Positions 34,918-46,689 of a stretch of DNA of 64,000 bases are shown here, one piece after another. Where the stretch lies: positions 29,951,503-30,015,502 of the forward strand of contig CM035170.1 in NCBI GenBank assembly GCA_020205615.1. Reading direction: 5' to 3'. Source of the stretch: Panax quinquefolius. Lineage: Eukaryota > Streptophyta > Magnoliopsida > Apiales > Araliaceae. The notes beneath the pieces were generated by a model that saw only the letters and a list, made by a program, of their open reading frames with translations, was not told where the DNA came from and searched no databases. Within the stretch, counting starts at the first letter, position 1. Each line of letters opens with the position of its first letter. The position numbers and the translations under genes were made by a program.

Positions 34918-35291
34918 TTTTGTAACGATTTAGAACTTTGTATTTAATTTTAAATATTTATTGGATTAAATAAATATTTTAATTAATTAATTTATTGAGA
35001 TAAATAAATAATTGATAAAATTGTGGTGTAATAATTTAGTTAAGTGTGTATGTTAACTAAATTAATGAATGGTAATTTTATTATTTGAAGATTTAATTTA
35101 ATGAAATAATTAAATCAAATAAATTCTTTAATATTTAAGGAAATAATTAAATTAAATAAAATGATGTTCTAGTCTAATCTAATAATTAAATTAGATATGT
35201 AATAATTTGTTAAGCAGAAATATAATTGTAATGGAAATTATAATTTTAATTGTAAGTTATTAAAATTAATTAAATAATGGTGTGACAAGGA
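34918..35291. other. AT-rich segment, possibly the start of another LTR
   Basis: No ORF. It opens TGTAACGATTTAG, like the TGTAACAACCCG start of the 4.8-kb solo LTR, and is full of ATTAAAT-type repeats. Gypsy-1's LTR begins at 35292. The preceding 5 bases, AAGGA, would be half of a target duplication whose partner is lost. Confidence 0.35.
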
Positions 35292-36674
35292 TGTGATGCC
35301 CCCAAAGTAGGTATACATCACCCATCTTGAGTTGCCAAATACATGGTACAGAATTTAAATACAAACTTCTTTTATACAGTACGACAAAACGTAACTGAGA
35401 GTTTCAACACGGATAATGTCTCGTAGAGAGTATCCAAACTCAAATAAAGTCCTCATTACAATTATTATTCGCACTATTTCACATAATAGTGAGGACTACT
35501 ATAGCCACTTATCTGGACTGTCACTCCATTTCTCGACTCGTCCAAGCTATATTCTCATTTCCTGAAGAGAAAAATAAAAGCAAAAGGGTGAGATCAACTA
35601 GCCCAGTAAGAAATATTATGACTAAGATAATGCAGAATAAATTATCATTAGCCTTCAACAGTGTTAAACTGATAAAATATAATAAACACAAAGTTTAACT
35701 GCAGCGGAACAAGAAATTCATTAGAAGAGTTAAGTAGAGCATGATATCTACTATATTCTATGATTTAAAAGTTTATCATCAATTTTATTGTCGGGACTCA
35801 GCCAAATAAATAATTCACATCACTGAATTATCCATGCACTACGGGCCAATGATATTCATTTTTATCACTAATGGTCATGAGCATACCAACAACTGTCCAT
35901 CAATGCACTACGGGCCAATCAGAACTTTTACCACATCATTTGTAACATTTCGGGTCATGATTATACCGAATGATACCTGGTCATAATCATACCAATCAAC
36001 AGTCCATCTATGCACTACGACCAAAGATGACTTTCATCACAATATAATTATGAGGATGATGACAATGATATAAGAATTCAATTAAATGAGAGCAAGGATA
36101 AATTTTAAAGATTTATAATTTAATTTATCCAGAATTCAAAAATGTTCAAATTGTCAACATGATACTGCTTTGTGGAGTAAAATTCAAGAATAATATTGTA
36201 TCAAAAATAATTTGGACAGAAAAGAAATTAGTTTTTATCATGAATAGTACCCCGTGAATAGTATCCCATGAATAGTAGTTCGTGAATAGTACCCCATGAA
36301 TAGTACTACAACATGAAAAGATTAAACTTTAACAAGAATGTTCAGAAAAATATCCTTGTGAAACGATACTAGATGAAGCACAAATTACAAGGATATTCTA
36401 CTAATTTCAAGGAGTATAGAAGCAATACTTAACAACATGAGTGTAGAAATTAGAATCTGAAACAAAATAATATTACTTACATCATATGAATATTGAACAA
36501 AAATAATATCCCTATATGAATACGAAAGAAATAATACCCCTTACCTTAGTAGGAGATTGGATACTGAAATAGTTTAGTAACAGAATACTCTTCTTCTTTC
36601 TCTCTGATTCTCTCTTTATTGAATTCTCTTGTGAGTCGTAGTGAATTGGTGAGAATGAAAGAAGAAATAAGCTT

Positions 36675-36684
36675 CTATTTATAG
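36675..36684 (-). promoter_or_regulatory. TATA box of Gypsy-1 LTR
   Basis: CTATAAATAG on the minus strand, directly downstream (in transcription sense) of a tandem repeat block. Confidence 0.68.
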
Positions 36685-36704
36685 AAGATTTCTAGCTTAA
36701 CCCT

Positions 36705-36905
36705 TGCAATGTGAAAGGGCAAGTAGCTTGACGACTGGTGATGTGAAAAGAAAAGTGGTTTGACGCCTGTAATGTGAAACAACAAGTGGTTTGACGCCTG
36801 TAATGTGAAACGACAATTTGTTCGACGCCTATAATGTGAAACGACAATTGGTTCGGACGCTTTGTAATATGAAACAAGCAAGTGGTTTGACGTCTGTAAA
36901 GGCAA
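36705..36905 (-). repeat. U3 tandem repeats next to TATA
   Basis: Six to seven imperfect units of about 30-33 bp, core TGTGAAACGACAAGTGG plus TTTGACGCCTGTAA, ending about 20 bp from the TATA box. Two overlapping minus ORFs (36905-36675, 36877-36692) are the repeats translated and are not genes. The position suggests an enhancer-like array. Confidence 0.75.
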
Positions 36906-37750
36906 TTACTATCGACGAAAGTGACTCTTAGATGATGACATATGGGCCCCCATAGAATAAACCAAACTTACCACGCAGACGCCTCATAATGAGACTTTTA
37001 TTTATATCAAAGATTGAATAAATATTACAACAAATAATTTTATCTTCAATCAACACATATTTAATCTTTCAACAATTATTCATCATTAATATTATAACTC
37101 ATAATATTTAACAACCAGATCATTCCCAGGAAAGAGGGGGCTTTTCGATAAGGATTTCTCCCTATTGGCGCGCAATTAGGTGATCAAACCTCTCCTCGAC
37201 AGAACTTTCTAGACATCGTCAATATTGCAAATAATAATATGAATCTCTTTGTCGTCTCAATTATTGATTTAATAATATCAAATATTATACAGATGATGCT
37301 GTGATAATAATTGAATCAATAATATGAGATACTATGCAACAATTACTGTAGCAATAATTGAGTATAACTGAGTGGCTTCTTACGTAAGTATCAATAATCA
37401 ATATCGTGTGCTACTATGCAACCACGCGTATTACTATACTTTTACCAACGGGTATTTCAACACTTAACGGTAAAACTTTCGCCGTTATTTTTATAAAAAG
37501 ATATTTATGTCATTTTTTAACTCCGACAATAATTTTGTTGTGGGGTCCACCAATGATTGTGCCATCGTACGAATATTCTCTGTCAAAAAGAATATTCCCC
37601 GACCAAACGAATATTTTATAACAACTTGCTTACTTTGCAAAATTTATAAATATTACCCACAACTATAACATTATATCAAATCCACACCATAATATTCAAA
37701 ATGATATTTAGAGAAAAATAATCTTTATTTATGAAAGTTGGGGTCTTACA

Positions 37751-37768
37751 ACCTCCACTTCTTATGAA
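37751..37768 (-). other. Polypurine tract of Gypsy-1
   Basis: The minus strand reads AAATTTCATAAGAAGTGGAGGT directly before TGTAAGACCCC; the purine run AAGAAGTGGAGG is the plus-strand primer site. Confidence 0.78.
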
Positions 37769-37824
37769 ATTTCGTCCTAGAAATTAGGGTACATACCTGG
37801 TATGTCGAAGAGGTGAGGGTACCT

Positions 37825-38362
37825 TCACTTCATTTCAGATTCTAACTCCCAGGTCATTTCCTCAACATCGTGGTTTCTCCACAAAACTTTGACTTGAGGT
37901 ATAACTTTGGAGCGTATAATATATTCCTTCTTATCCAAGATTTTAACAGGTACCTCTTTGTAAGTTAAATCTTCCGCCATCTCGTCTGGTTCTAACTCAA
38001 TAATGTGGTTCGGGTCTTCCACTTATTTACATAACATGGATATGTGAAAAACGTTATGAACACGAGACATACTTGGCGGAAAGGCGAGTCTATAAGCCAC
38101 AGTTCCTACTCGATCAAGGATTTCAAATGGGCCAATGAATCGAGGATTGAGCTTTCCTTTATTTCTAAATCTTGTAACTCCTTTCTATGGAGCAACACGT
38201 AATAACACATGTTCTCCAACATTGAATTCTACGTCCTTTCGATGAAGATCAACATAACTCTTTTGTCGATTTTGTGAGGTCTTTATACGTTGTCAGATCA
38301 TTTGAATCTTTTTCGTAGTCATACGTACCAATTCTGGTCCCAACAATGTTGCTTCACCCACC
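37825..38362 (-). pseudogene. pol: Gypsy-1 integrase C-terminus and chromodomain
   Basis: The [10 protein letters not shown] segment and FHISML region (about 38150-38030) precede an open stretch (38022-37825). That stretch contains YKEVPVKILDKKEY, KVIPQVKVLWRNH and VEEMTWELESEMK, a chromodomain-like C-terminus. In chromoviruses this domain directs integration toward heterochromatin. Frames break near 38362, 38185 and 38022. The native stop at 37825 lies about 75 bp from the LTR. Confidence 0.8.
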
Positions 38363-39511
38363 TCATCCCAGCATACTGGAGAACGACACTTTCTTCCATA
38401 CAATGCCTCGAACGGAGCTATAGATCTTCCATGTTGAATAGTCCTCAAACGGAGCTATAGAGCTATACCGATACATGTTGAAGTCAATGACACAGAGTCT
38501 TAATAGATCTTCCAGAGTTTGAATAGTCCTCTCTGACTGCCCGTCTGTTTGAGGATGATATGCCGAACTAAATCGTAAATCCGTGCTCATAGCTTTTTGC
38601 AAATTGACCCAAAACTGTGAAGTGAATCTTGGGTCTCGATCAGAAACTATGGATATTGGCATACCATGCAGTCTTAGAATCTCATTTATGTACATACGAA
38701 CAAGACGTTCAAGTGTATAAGTTTCTCGTATAGGTAAAAAATGAGCAGACTTGGTCAATCTATCAACAATGACCCAAATTGCATCTATGCCTTGATAAAC
38801 CTTGGGAAGACCGGTAACGAAATCCATGGTAATGTGCTCCCACTTCCATTTTGGAATTTCAAGTGGTTGCAATGGACCTTTTTGCACTTGATGCTCCGCC
38901 TTGACTCGTTGACAAGTTAAACACCTTGAGATAAACTCTGCGATCTCTCTTTTCATATTGCTCCACCAAAATGTATGTCGAAGATCATGATACATTTTGG
39001 TACTCCTAGGATGGATTGCAAATGGTGTGTTGTGCGCCTCCATCATGATCTTATACTTTAAATCTGAGTCATTAGGAACACAAAGTCTAGAGTTGACTCT
39101 AAGTATTCCTTCTTCATCGATTCTTACTTCCGGAATAATACCTTCTTGCACTTTCTTCTTCATACGCATCAGCTCCAGGTCTGTAGTTTGAGCAACTTTA
39201 ACTTCATCGATTAAAGTCGGTACTACTCGTATATTTGCCATCATCACGTGGGTCCCTAGAGTCTTTATCTCTATCTCCATCCTTTGCAAGTCATACAAAA
39301 TGGGCCTTTGTGTTGACAATATCACACTCGTAGCCACATATGATCTTCTACTCAATGCGTCAGCTACCACGTTCACTTTTCCAGGATGGTATTGAATAGT
39401 ATGATAATAATCTTTCAACAGTTCAAGCCAACGTCGTTGTGTTGAGTTCCTTTTGAGTGAAGAAATATTTGAGGCTTTTATGATCCGTAAAGATCTCCAC
39501 CTTCTCCCCAT
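38363..39511 (-). pseudogene. pol: Gypsy-1 RNase H end and integrase core
   Basis: A 382-codon open stretch. NVVADALSRRS marks the RNase H to integrase linker. HPRSTKMYHDLRHTFWW and CLTCQRVKAEH form the HHCC zinc finger. MDFVTGLP (first Asp), VSDRDPRFTSQFW (second Asp) and GQSERTIQTLEDLLR (Glu) complete the D-D-E triad. All catalytic residues are visible. The frame is lost near the C-terminus in a short duplicated-looking stretch (about 38415-38465, AACGGAGCTATAGA repeated). Confidence 0.88.
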
Positions 39512-40207
39512 ACAGATAATGCCTTTAGATTTTAACTGCGAAAATGACAGGTGCCAACTCTAGATCATGAGTAGGATAATTCCTCTCATATTCTTTGAGT
39601 TGTCGCGAGGCATAGACTATGACTTTCCCATGTTGCATGAGAACACATCCTAAACCTCTGCCTGAAGCATCGCTGTAGATGACATATCCCTCCGTACCAG
39701 ATGGTATTGTCGAGCAGTCTTTGAAATGAGTCTCTCTCGAGTTCTCAGAAAACTATTCTCACATTCCTCACTACAACCAAATTTTGTATCTTTTCGAGTC
39801 AGCTGATTTAAAAGAGTAGTGATTCGAGAAAATCCTTCCACGAATCTCCGATAATAACCAGCTAAGCCGAGAAAGCTACGTACTTCGGTCACTGACTTAG
39901 GTTGCTCCCAGCTTTGAATTGCTTCAATCTTTGCCGGGTCAACATATATTCCCTGATTTGATATCACGTGCCCAAGGAATGCTACTTTGTCAAGCCAGAA
40001 CTCGTATTTCTTCAACTTGGCATATAGCTTGTTTTCATGAAGCTTTTGGAGTATTAGTCTCAAGTGTTGCTCATGATCTTCATGGATTTTGGAGTATATG
40101 AGGATGTCATCAATAAAGATAACAACAAAATGATCGAAATATTCCTTGAATACCCGGTTCATCATATTCATGAAGGCCGCATGAGCATTAGTTAATCCAA
40201 AAGTCAT
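39512..40207 (-). pseudogene. pol: Gypsy-1 RT C-terminal half and RNase H
   Basis: 40207-39650 is open and holds [13 protein letters not shown] (catalytic double Asp), VAFLGHVIS and [18 protein letters not shown] (thumb). RNase H follows in a different frame, with [20 protein letters not shown] and [12 protein letters not shown], and is broken by stops. A frameshift near 39650 separates the two. Confidence 0.87.
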
Positions 40208-40611
40208 GACTAGGAATTTGTAATGCCCGTACCGAGTTCTGAAAGCAATCTTTGGAATGTCATCAGTTTTAACTTTTAACTAATGATATTCGGAACGAAA
40301 ATTGATCTTAGAAAAGAATTTAGCACCTTTCAACTGGTCAAACATGTCATCAATTCGAGGTAACGGGTACCTATTTTTGACGGTGACATGATTCAACTCC
40401 CGATAGTCAATACAAAGTCGCATACTTCCATCTTTCTTTTTACGAATAGAACAGGAGCACCCCAAGGAGACATACTAGGATGAATGAAACCGATGTCTAA
40501 TAATTCCTGCAGTTGGGTTTTTAACTCCTGAAGTTCAATAGGAGCCATTTGATATGTGGCTTTGGAAATGGGTTTTGTACCTGGTTCAAGGTCGATACAA
40601 AATTCAATTTC
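40208..40611 (-). pseudogene. pol: Gypsy-1 RT N-terminal half
   Basis: PLQ-rich linker then [32 protein letters not shown] and [11 protein letters not shown]. The usual motif A is FSKIDLRSGYHQ; here the catalytic Asp is Asn and the Gly is Glu, so polymerase activity would be lost even without the stop that follows. The frame also shifts near 40465. Confidence 0.85.
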
Positions 40612-41118
40612 TCACTTTGGGGTTAGGCCTGGAAGTTCTTCAGGGAATACTTCAGGAAATTTATTAACAATAGAAATATCATTCAAATCTGACGTATTTT
40701 TATTTAAATCCGTGACATGGGCTAAGAAAGTTTGACATCCGTTTTTCAATAAACGAATAGCTTTATGGCTTGATATGATAGTGATTGACTTTAGTGGTTT
40801 GGTTGCTTGAATTCGCATATTAGGTTGGTTAGGAATATGAAAGCTAACAACCTTACGAAAATAATCAATTTTAGCATGATGAGTAGTTAACCAATCAATC
40901 CCTAAAATCACATCAAATGCAAGTATTTTCAAAGAGATAAGATCGACAGGTAACGTTCAGTTACCGATTTGAATCAAACAAGACTTTTAAACAGTGGATG
41001 TAATGAAGGTTTCTCCCAACGGAGTTTTAACAGATAAATCAAAGTCTAATTTCTCTGGAGTTAAATTTAAACGTTGAGCGCAAGTAAGAGAAATAGAAGA
41101 ATGGGTAGAACCGGTATC
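40612..41118 (-). pseudogene. pol: Gypsy-1 protease, C-terminal part
   Basis: Begins at the Copia-3 boundary with FDTGSTHSS (active-site DTGST), then LTCAQRLNL, and in the 40932-40612 ORF FDVILGIDWLTTHHAKID, ending EVFPEELPGLTPK before RT. One stop lies near 40960. The missing N-terminal side is at 59626-59770. Confidence 0.85.
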
Positions 41119-41123
41119 AAATA
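41119..41123. repeat. Target site duplication AAATA (left of Copia-3)
   Basis: Partner at 59621-59625 reads AAAAA, one mismatch. With one copy removed, the gypsy protease reading frame is restored. Confidence 0.8.
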
Positions 41124-42592
41124 TGTTAGTTCCCGCAGGCACAATAGTTACCTAAAAGGGGGGGGGGGGGTTGAATATATATTTAAAAATCTTTTTCGTT
41201 TTAACTTGTTAGTTGATAAAGATTAAAACTTAGCGGAATTAATATTTGTTTTAATCTCCCTTAAGATAGTGAGTTAATGAGAGTGAGGCAGTTATAACAG
41301 TTATGGCAGATATGACAAGAATTTAATAGACACAGTCATTTTAAGTGGTTCAGAGCACTTAAAGCTCATAGTCCACTCTTCTACTCTTCGAGTAGGAAAT
41401 CCACTATGGATGACTTTTACACTCTCTGAATCACACAGATTCCTTCTAGACCAGCAGTCTATGAACTTCTTAGTTCACTCTTGAACTCTTCTAGTCCAGC
41501 AGACTTGGCTCTTTATAGTTTAATTAGAACTCTTCAAGTCCTTCTGACTTGGAACTCTTACTTCAGTTGATTGGTAGTTGTTGAGTTCTTGATGGTTGCT
41601 ACGTAGTTGTTGTTAAGCACTTGTTCGAAAGAACTGAGTAGCTGAGCAAGCTTTCTCTTTTTCTCAGATCGTAGAGTTGAGCATTGAGAGTTCTTTTTCG
41701 TTCTTGTTCAATGCTTGCTTGCTTCTTGCGTCTGCATATGTTTTGCATATATGAGATCTTTAAATCTATCCTTTGGATCCATCTGTTGAAGCATTAAATG
41801 CGTTTGACATTTCTGTACTTTGATGGTTACATTTTTTGAGTTGTATTATGGCCCACTGACACAGCAGACTACTTTCTCACCTAACACCTGAAAAGGTGTT
41901 TTTCTCTTACCAATGGTACTTTCCTTAGTTTCTTCAATACGCTTCTTTGTTGCATACTAAGGATATCTTTTATGCCTTTGGGACTGGTGAGTACTTCAAC
42001 GTTTAAAACCCATTCCACATTTGTTGGAGATATATCTCCAAACAAAAAGGTAGGGCTCGATGCTTCTGACACACGACAGATGATACTCTACGATCCTGAT
42101 TGTGGTGTCTTGTTACCTTGGTGCTTGGTCTGATTCTGTCAAACAAGAGCACTACAATTTCTCTTAAAGACTTGTACACTACGATCTTCACTTGCTTGCT
42201 TTGCAAGCTCTATGTTTCCAAGAGCACACTTCGATCGTTGAGTTAGCTCGGTAAACGTTAGGACCACTCTACGATTTCCGAAGAGGCCCTTCAAGGCAGG
42301 CACACTACGATCCTCGATGCTTTACGTTTCTGCCTTGGCTTCTGTAATCTTGATCAGCTTGATGCACTACGATCTCTTAGAAGCCTATCTATTACATCTC
42401 AAGATCAACCTAACAATTTTGATCTCTTTATCTATACATTCAATTATATAATGATACAGATTAGGAGTTTGGATCAACCTAACAACTTTGATCTATCACT
42501 AAGTCCTTGTACATATATTCCTTGAAGGACTTTATATATAATCATGAGCATTTATATTTAAACATCAAATCAAAATATGCACTCTCCCAACA
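41124..42592 (-). repeat. 3' LTR of Copia-3
   Basis: TGTTAGTTCCCG to CTCTCCCAACA, 1469 bp, with 13 G at about 41158-41170 near the U5 end. CTACGATC half-sites cluster at 42089-42375. The right neighbour is the polypurine tract. Confidence 0.9.
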
Positions 42593-42612
42593 ATCTCCCC
42601 CTATTTGATGTT
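42593..42612 (-). other. Polypurine tract of Copia-3
   Basis: The minus strand reads CATCAAATAGGGGGAGAT directly before the 3' LTR start TGTTGGGAGAG. Confidence 0.83.
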
Positions 42613-42799
42613 GACATAAACAAGGAGATTTTGTTGTATGATTATCAGTTTCTAGATGCATTTGCAGGAAATTAAATATGACTTAGTATTTCAGTGAGCA
42701 GCTGAAATTTCTAGAGAATTAGCATGCATTTATTGATGTTCGAAGAATATTACAATTTAGCTTTACATCAATAATAATTTAAATTTTCACTTATCTCTA

Positions 42800-45700
42800 T
42801 TTCTTTGATCTTTTACGAGGAGGATTGGCATACTCCTCTGCCCTTCTTTTCCTGCTTGCTTCATCTCTCTTGGCTATATCTTCCAGCTCACTTGGGCTTA
42901 GCCTAGGATTTTGATCATGCCTATTCATGAATGCAGGATCTCAAATTGGCATTCTGAGGCCTGTGGTAGTCACATTGTGTGAGCTGGTAGCTGGCCCTAG
43001 ACTCCTTATAGGTTGTGACATTAAGACTTCTTGCTGGTCAGATCGTTGAGTCTGATGGCCTGATCGTCGAGTCTGTTGGTGAGTCGGCCTTGGAGGAGGA
43101 CTCCTTGAGGATTGATTGTGGCATTGTCCTCTGCCTTTGCCCTTGCCATGATCTCCTTTCTTTTCATTCTCCCCCTTTATGTCAGCATTAAGGGTCAAAT
43201 GTCTTCGAAAAGGCAAGTCACTCCTTGGACGAGCTCGTTGAGTTGGCTTTACGTTTGAGCAATGTCCTCTCGATTTTCCTTGATCAAAGCTTCATATCGA
43301 GCTTCCCTATTTTGGAGGACGGTTAGAACATTGTCAGTCTGCTGTCCTTGGGTGACATAAAATTGTTGTAATTCTTTTATGGCAGTTTGCAGATTGATTA
43401 TGCTTTCGAATATAAGTTTGTTTTGGGTATTTTGAGCTGTCTGTAAAGTAAGAACTGCATCTCTGTGTCTTGTAGCTGCTTGAAAGTGAGTGTCATCCCT
43501 ATCCTTTATGCTCTTAACCATTTCCTTGATGATCTCCCTTAGCTTCTTTGTAAGCTCAGAGTTTAGAGTGCTTGGGAGATTATTTGCAGCATTGATCATA
43601 TTTGTCAGTCTGAGATGAATGAGTTTTGAGTGAGCTTCAAGACTATCTTCGATGTCCTTGATCACTTTCTTGGACACTTCTGTTAACTCAGCTTTGGTGG
43701 GTAGATCTGAAAGTAGTTCACTGAGTTGTGGATTATTTAAAGGAGGGAATGTTTTCTTGTATTGATCTTGTAAGGAGTAGAGGGCAAGATCAAGGTTGAA
43801 GTATTCTTTGGTGGATGAAGAGGGAATATCTTATGGAGGGGACTTTGTTTGGGTGTCTGAAGAAGAAGGCTCTACGATTTGAGCTTGGGACTCTACGATG
43901 GGGCTAGAGTCATCAATCTTAGAGTTGATAGAAGTTGGGATCAATATGAAGTTTGGAACATTTAGTTCATTAGTTACAGAATTTTGGGATTCTGTAACTG
44001 GGGATTGACTTGGTGGATTAAAAACTACTTCCAACCAGCTTGGAAATTCATAAAACTGGCTGAAGAAAGACAGTGGATAGTGATTCACTCTAAATAGGAT
44101 TGGGATAGATAATACCTCATGCACCATCCTTGAGGAGTGACCATTTGTTATCAGCTTCTTGGCAAAGTTGAATTTTCCTGGAAATCCATGAGCTAGCACA
44201 GAGATGGCTGGATATTCTTTGAAGCACCAAAACATGTGACTCCAGGAGTTTAGAATTTGAGCTTGATGATAGGGCATCACAGGGAGATAGGAGAACAACT
44301 GATTGTAAAGATAACTCCTATACCCATCACGGCCCATGCTTGTGATCTCAAGTTCTTCATCATCTTTGTCTTCCTCTTCTTCTCCATCTTCTTTTGAGGA
44401 TTCCACTATGTAATTGACTTCTTTTTGACTTTCTTGCTCAGGCTCTCCCTTATTTTCTGCATGAGAAGCTTCTTCTGTAATGGGGATATCATGAGACTCC
44501 CCCTCAACATGATCATCCATCTGCAGGACTAATGGCTCCCCCTCAGTTGGAGCATTTTTTATCATGAGAACTTCAGGTATTTCCTCAGTTTGAGTATTTT
44601 CTAAGGTGAGAACTTCAGGTGTCTCCCCCCCAGCTTGAGCTATGTCCTTTTGGCTTTCTTTGGATAGTTCCTTTATAGCAGCCATCTTTTTGTCTTCCTC
44701 TTTGAGTACTCCTTCATTGATAAGGATGTACTTCTTGACCAATTTTTGTCTTGGTTTTCTAGGTTGAGCCACAACCTCAGGACTTTCTTGAGCTTCAACT
44801 CTGTCCTATTGATAAGTCAGAACATCTGGTGCAGCAACTTCCTTGCTTGAGGTGTTCGGTCTGGTCTCTACTATCGGTAGAGACTCTACGATCGAAGAGA
44901 CATATGGCCTCTTGGACTTGTGACTGATTTTGTTCTTCTTTAGCAGCTGTGATATGGTAGCTCTATCTTCATCAGCCTCAGCATGTTGTTCTTTCCTTCT
45001 TAGGATCCTCAAAGTCTCAATATCAGAGGACTCTATAGGTATGTCAGTGGTAGACCCTTGAGGTTCTTCTACCATCCTAGTCTTTAGCTTCCTCTTGCCC
45101 TTGTTTTTTCTAATAAGGGCAGTTGGTTCTTCCTTGTTGGTCTCTTCCTCTTCAGCCTCTTTGACAACTGACATATTTCCTGGAATCCCTGATTCCTTTA
45201 GATCACCAGTTCGACCACTGGACTCAGTCATCATGCGTACATTTTCAGCTGGATTCCTTTTCCAGTTTACAAACAATTGCTGGGTCATTCGTCTGTTTGG
45301 ATTGATGGACTCTCCTTCACCGTCCCCAATCTTATCACCCAGAGCAGATTGTAGGATGATGCTTATAATTCACCCGTAGAGCATCTTTTGAGATCTCTTT
45401 GTCTTCTTCGAGCTAAGAATCCATTTTCCTATCCATTCTAGCAGTAGAGCTCCATAGTTAAGCTGTATCCCACAGCTTATGGTAGCCATGAGCTTTAGCT
45501 GAACCTCATTTACAGAATCGTGCCCAGTGCTTTTGCAACATACACACTTCCCAATAATATCAGCCAGAAATTCGTACCTCTGAGGAAATTCCTTCTTCTT
45601 GTATCCTTTGACAGTGGGGAATTTCTTGTGATGCATCTTTTTAAGTCCTACATGGAAATCGATGCCATCTAAAAACCAGAAACCTTCAGATTTGAAGCCT

Positions 45701-45954
45701 AGGGCTAGGTTGATGTTCTCAGCCTTTAATTTGATTTCCACTCCCTTGACTCTCATCGTGAGGACTTCATTTTGGAATACTCCATTTTTGTAGAACTCCT
45801 TTATTAACTTTGGGTAGATCCATGTGCTCGTACCCAGAGCATCTTCGAGACCAGCCTTCTTTAACAATGTCAGAATCTTGTCAAATTTGGGGTCAATGAT
45901 TTTGAACTCGTCGAAGTATAGTCTGTAACCAGAGACGACGTTGGAGGCTACCAT
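42800..45954 (-). pseudogene. Copia-3 ORF3 (about 1000 codons, broken)
   Basis: ATG at 45954. Parts in order: 45954-45370, plant-transposon-protein-like region (GTSTWIYPKLIKEFYKNG, LALGFKSEGFWFLDGIDFH, KCVCCKS, LNYGALLLEWIGKWIL); 45288-44806, Glu/Lys-rich; 44772-43831, acidic then an aromatic-rich segment (YLYNQLFSYLPVMPYHQ, FPSWLEVVFNPP); 43677-43249, a long amphipathic helix (SELTKKLREIIKEMVKSIKDRD), likely coiled coil; 43216-42941, a basic Arg/Gln/Ser tail with QTRRSGHQTQRSDQQ encoded by the same motif as the minisatellite; and about 42870-42800, RKRR-type tail. It sits where env-like ORFs lie in SIRE elements, but I see no signal peptide or clear membrane segment. Function unknown. Confidence 0.72.
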
Positions 45955-46199
45955 TCCTTTCGTTGAAGGGAGTATGGTTGTTTGAGCTTTCTTCGGGGTT
46001 AGGGTTTCTGCTTTTAGGGAGGAAGAGAGGAGAGAGAAAAGTTTTTTGAACTTCTAATTTCAAAAAGGCATTTTCAAACTTTACTTGTAACTTCCCTCTC
46101 TTTATTTTGTTTTAGTGGGGTAGGTGTCAAATTCTGCTAGGCTCTACGAATCTGACTGAGGAGGATTGTACTGAATTGCCCTTACCTCCTTCTGAGCTA

Positions 46200-46640
46200 A
46201 TGTGTCCTTAGTAAGGACTACGATCATTGAGGTGGCCTTTGCGATCGTTGAGTCTGCTCAGCAATCGTCATGTCTGAACTACGATCGTTGAGTCTGTCCA
46301 GCAGTCGTCATGTCTGAACTACGATCTTCGAGTCTATCCAGCAGTCGTCGAGTCTGAACTATGATCGTCAAGTCTGTCTGGATCCTTGTGATGAGTTTTT
46401 GACTAAGCATTCTTTTAAGGTAACTTAGGAAGGGCCAACCTCATAGAGTGAATCAAGGGTTAGGTTTGTTCCCGAGGCACTTATCAGAGGGGTTGCTTTG
46501 TTTTTGAACTTTCTCATCACAGGATGCTCCTTTGATTTGTTGATGGGACTCTATCATCGTTGAGTCTGTGCTATGATCGTTGAGTCTGTGTTACTGCAGC
46601 TCTGCGATCGTGAACTTCCCTTGATCATGTCTACAATTTC
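46200..46640. repeat. Minisatellite, 20-bp unit (Copia-3 spacer)
   Basis: Units such as CGATCGTTGAGTCTGTCCAG run at 46215-46380, with further loose units at 46540-46620. The spacer between RNase H stop (46690) and ORF3 start (45954) holds no other supported feature. Confidence 0.75.
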
Positions 46641-46689
46641 AACCATAGCCTTTTTATCTGTATGGTTAGCACACACTAGAGCATATATT

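Larger units (their letters stand above)
35292..37750 (-). repeat. 3' LTR of Gypsy-1
   Basis: Plus coordinates run TGTGATGCCCCC to GGGGTCTTACA, 2459 bp. On the minus strand the TATA box (CTATAAATAG) is at 36684-36675, with 30-33-bp tandem repeats just upstream (36705-36905) and GAATATTC palindromes in early U3 (about 37563-37620). Downstream lie TACTATTCAC-type repeats (36240-36310) and hairpin units (35830-36035). Confidence 0.88.

Noticed and set aside
36675..36905. Two overlapping minus ORFs rich in SHYRRQT-like repeats
   Set aside because: They lie in LTR U3 tandem repeats and run into the TATA box.
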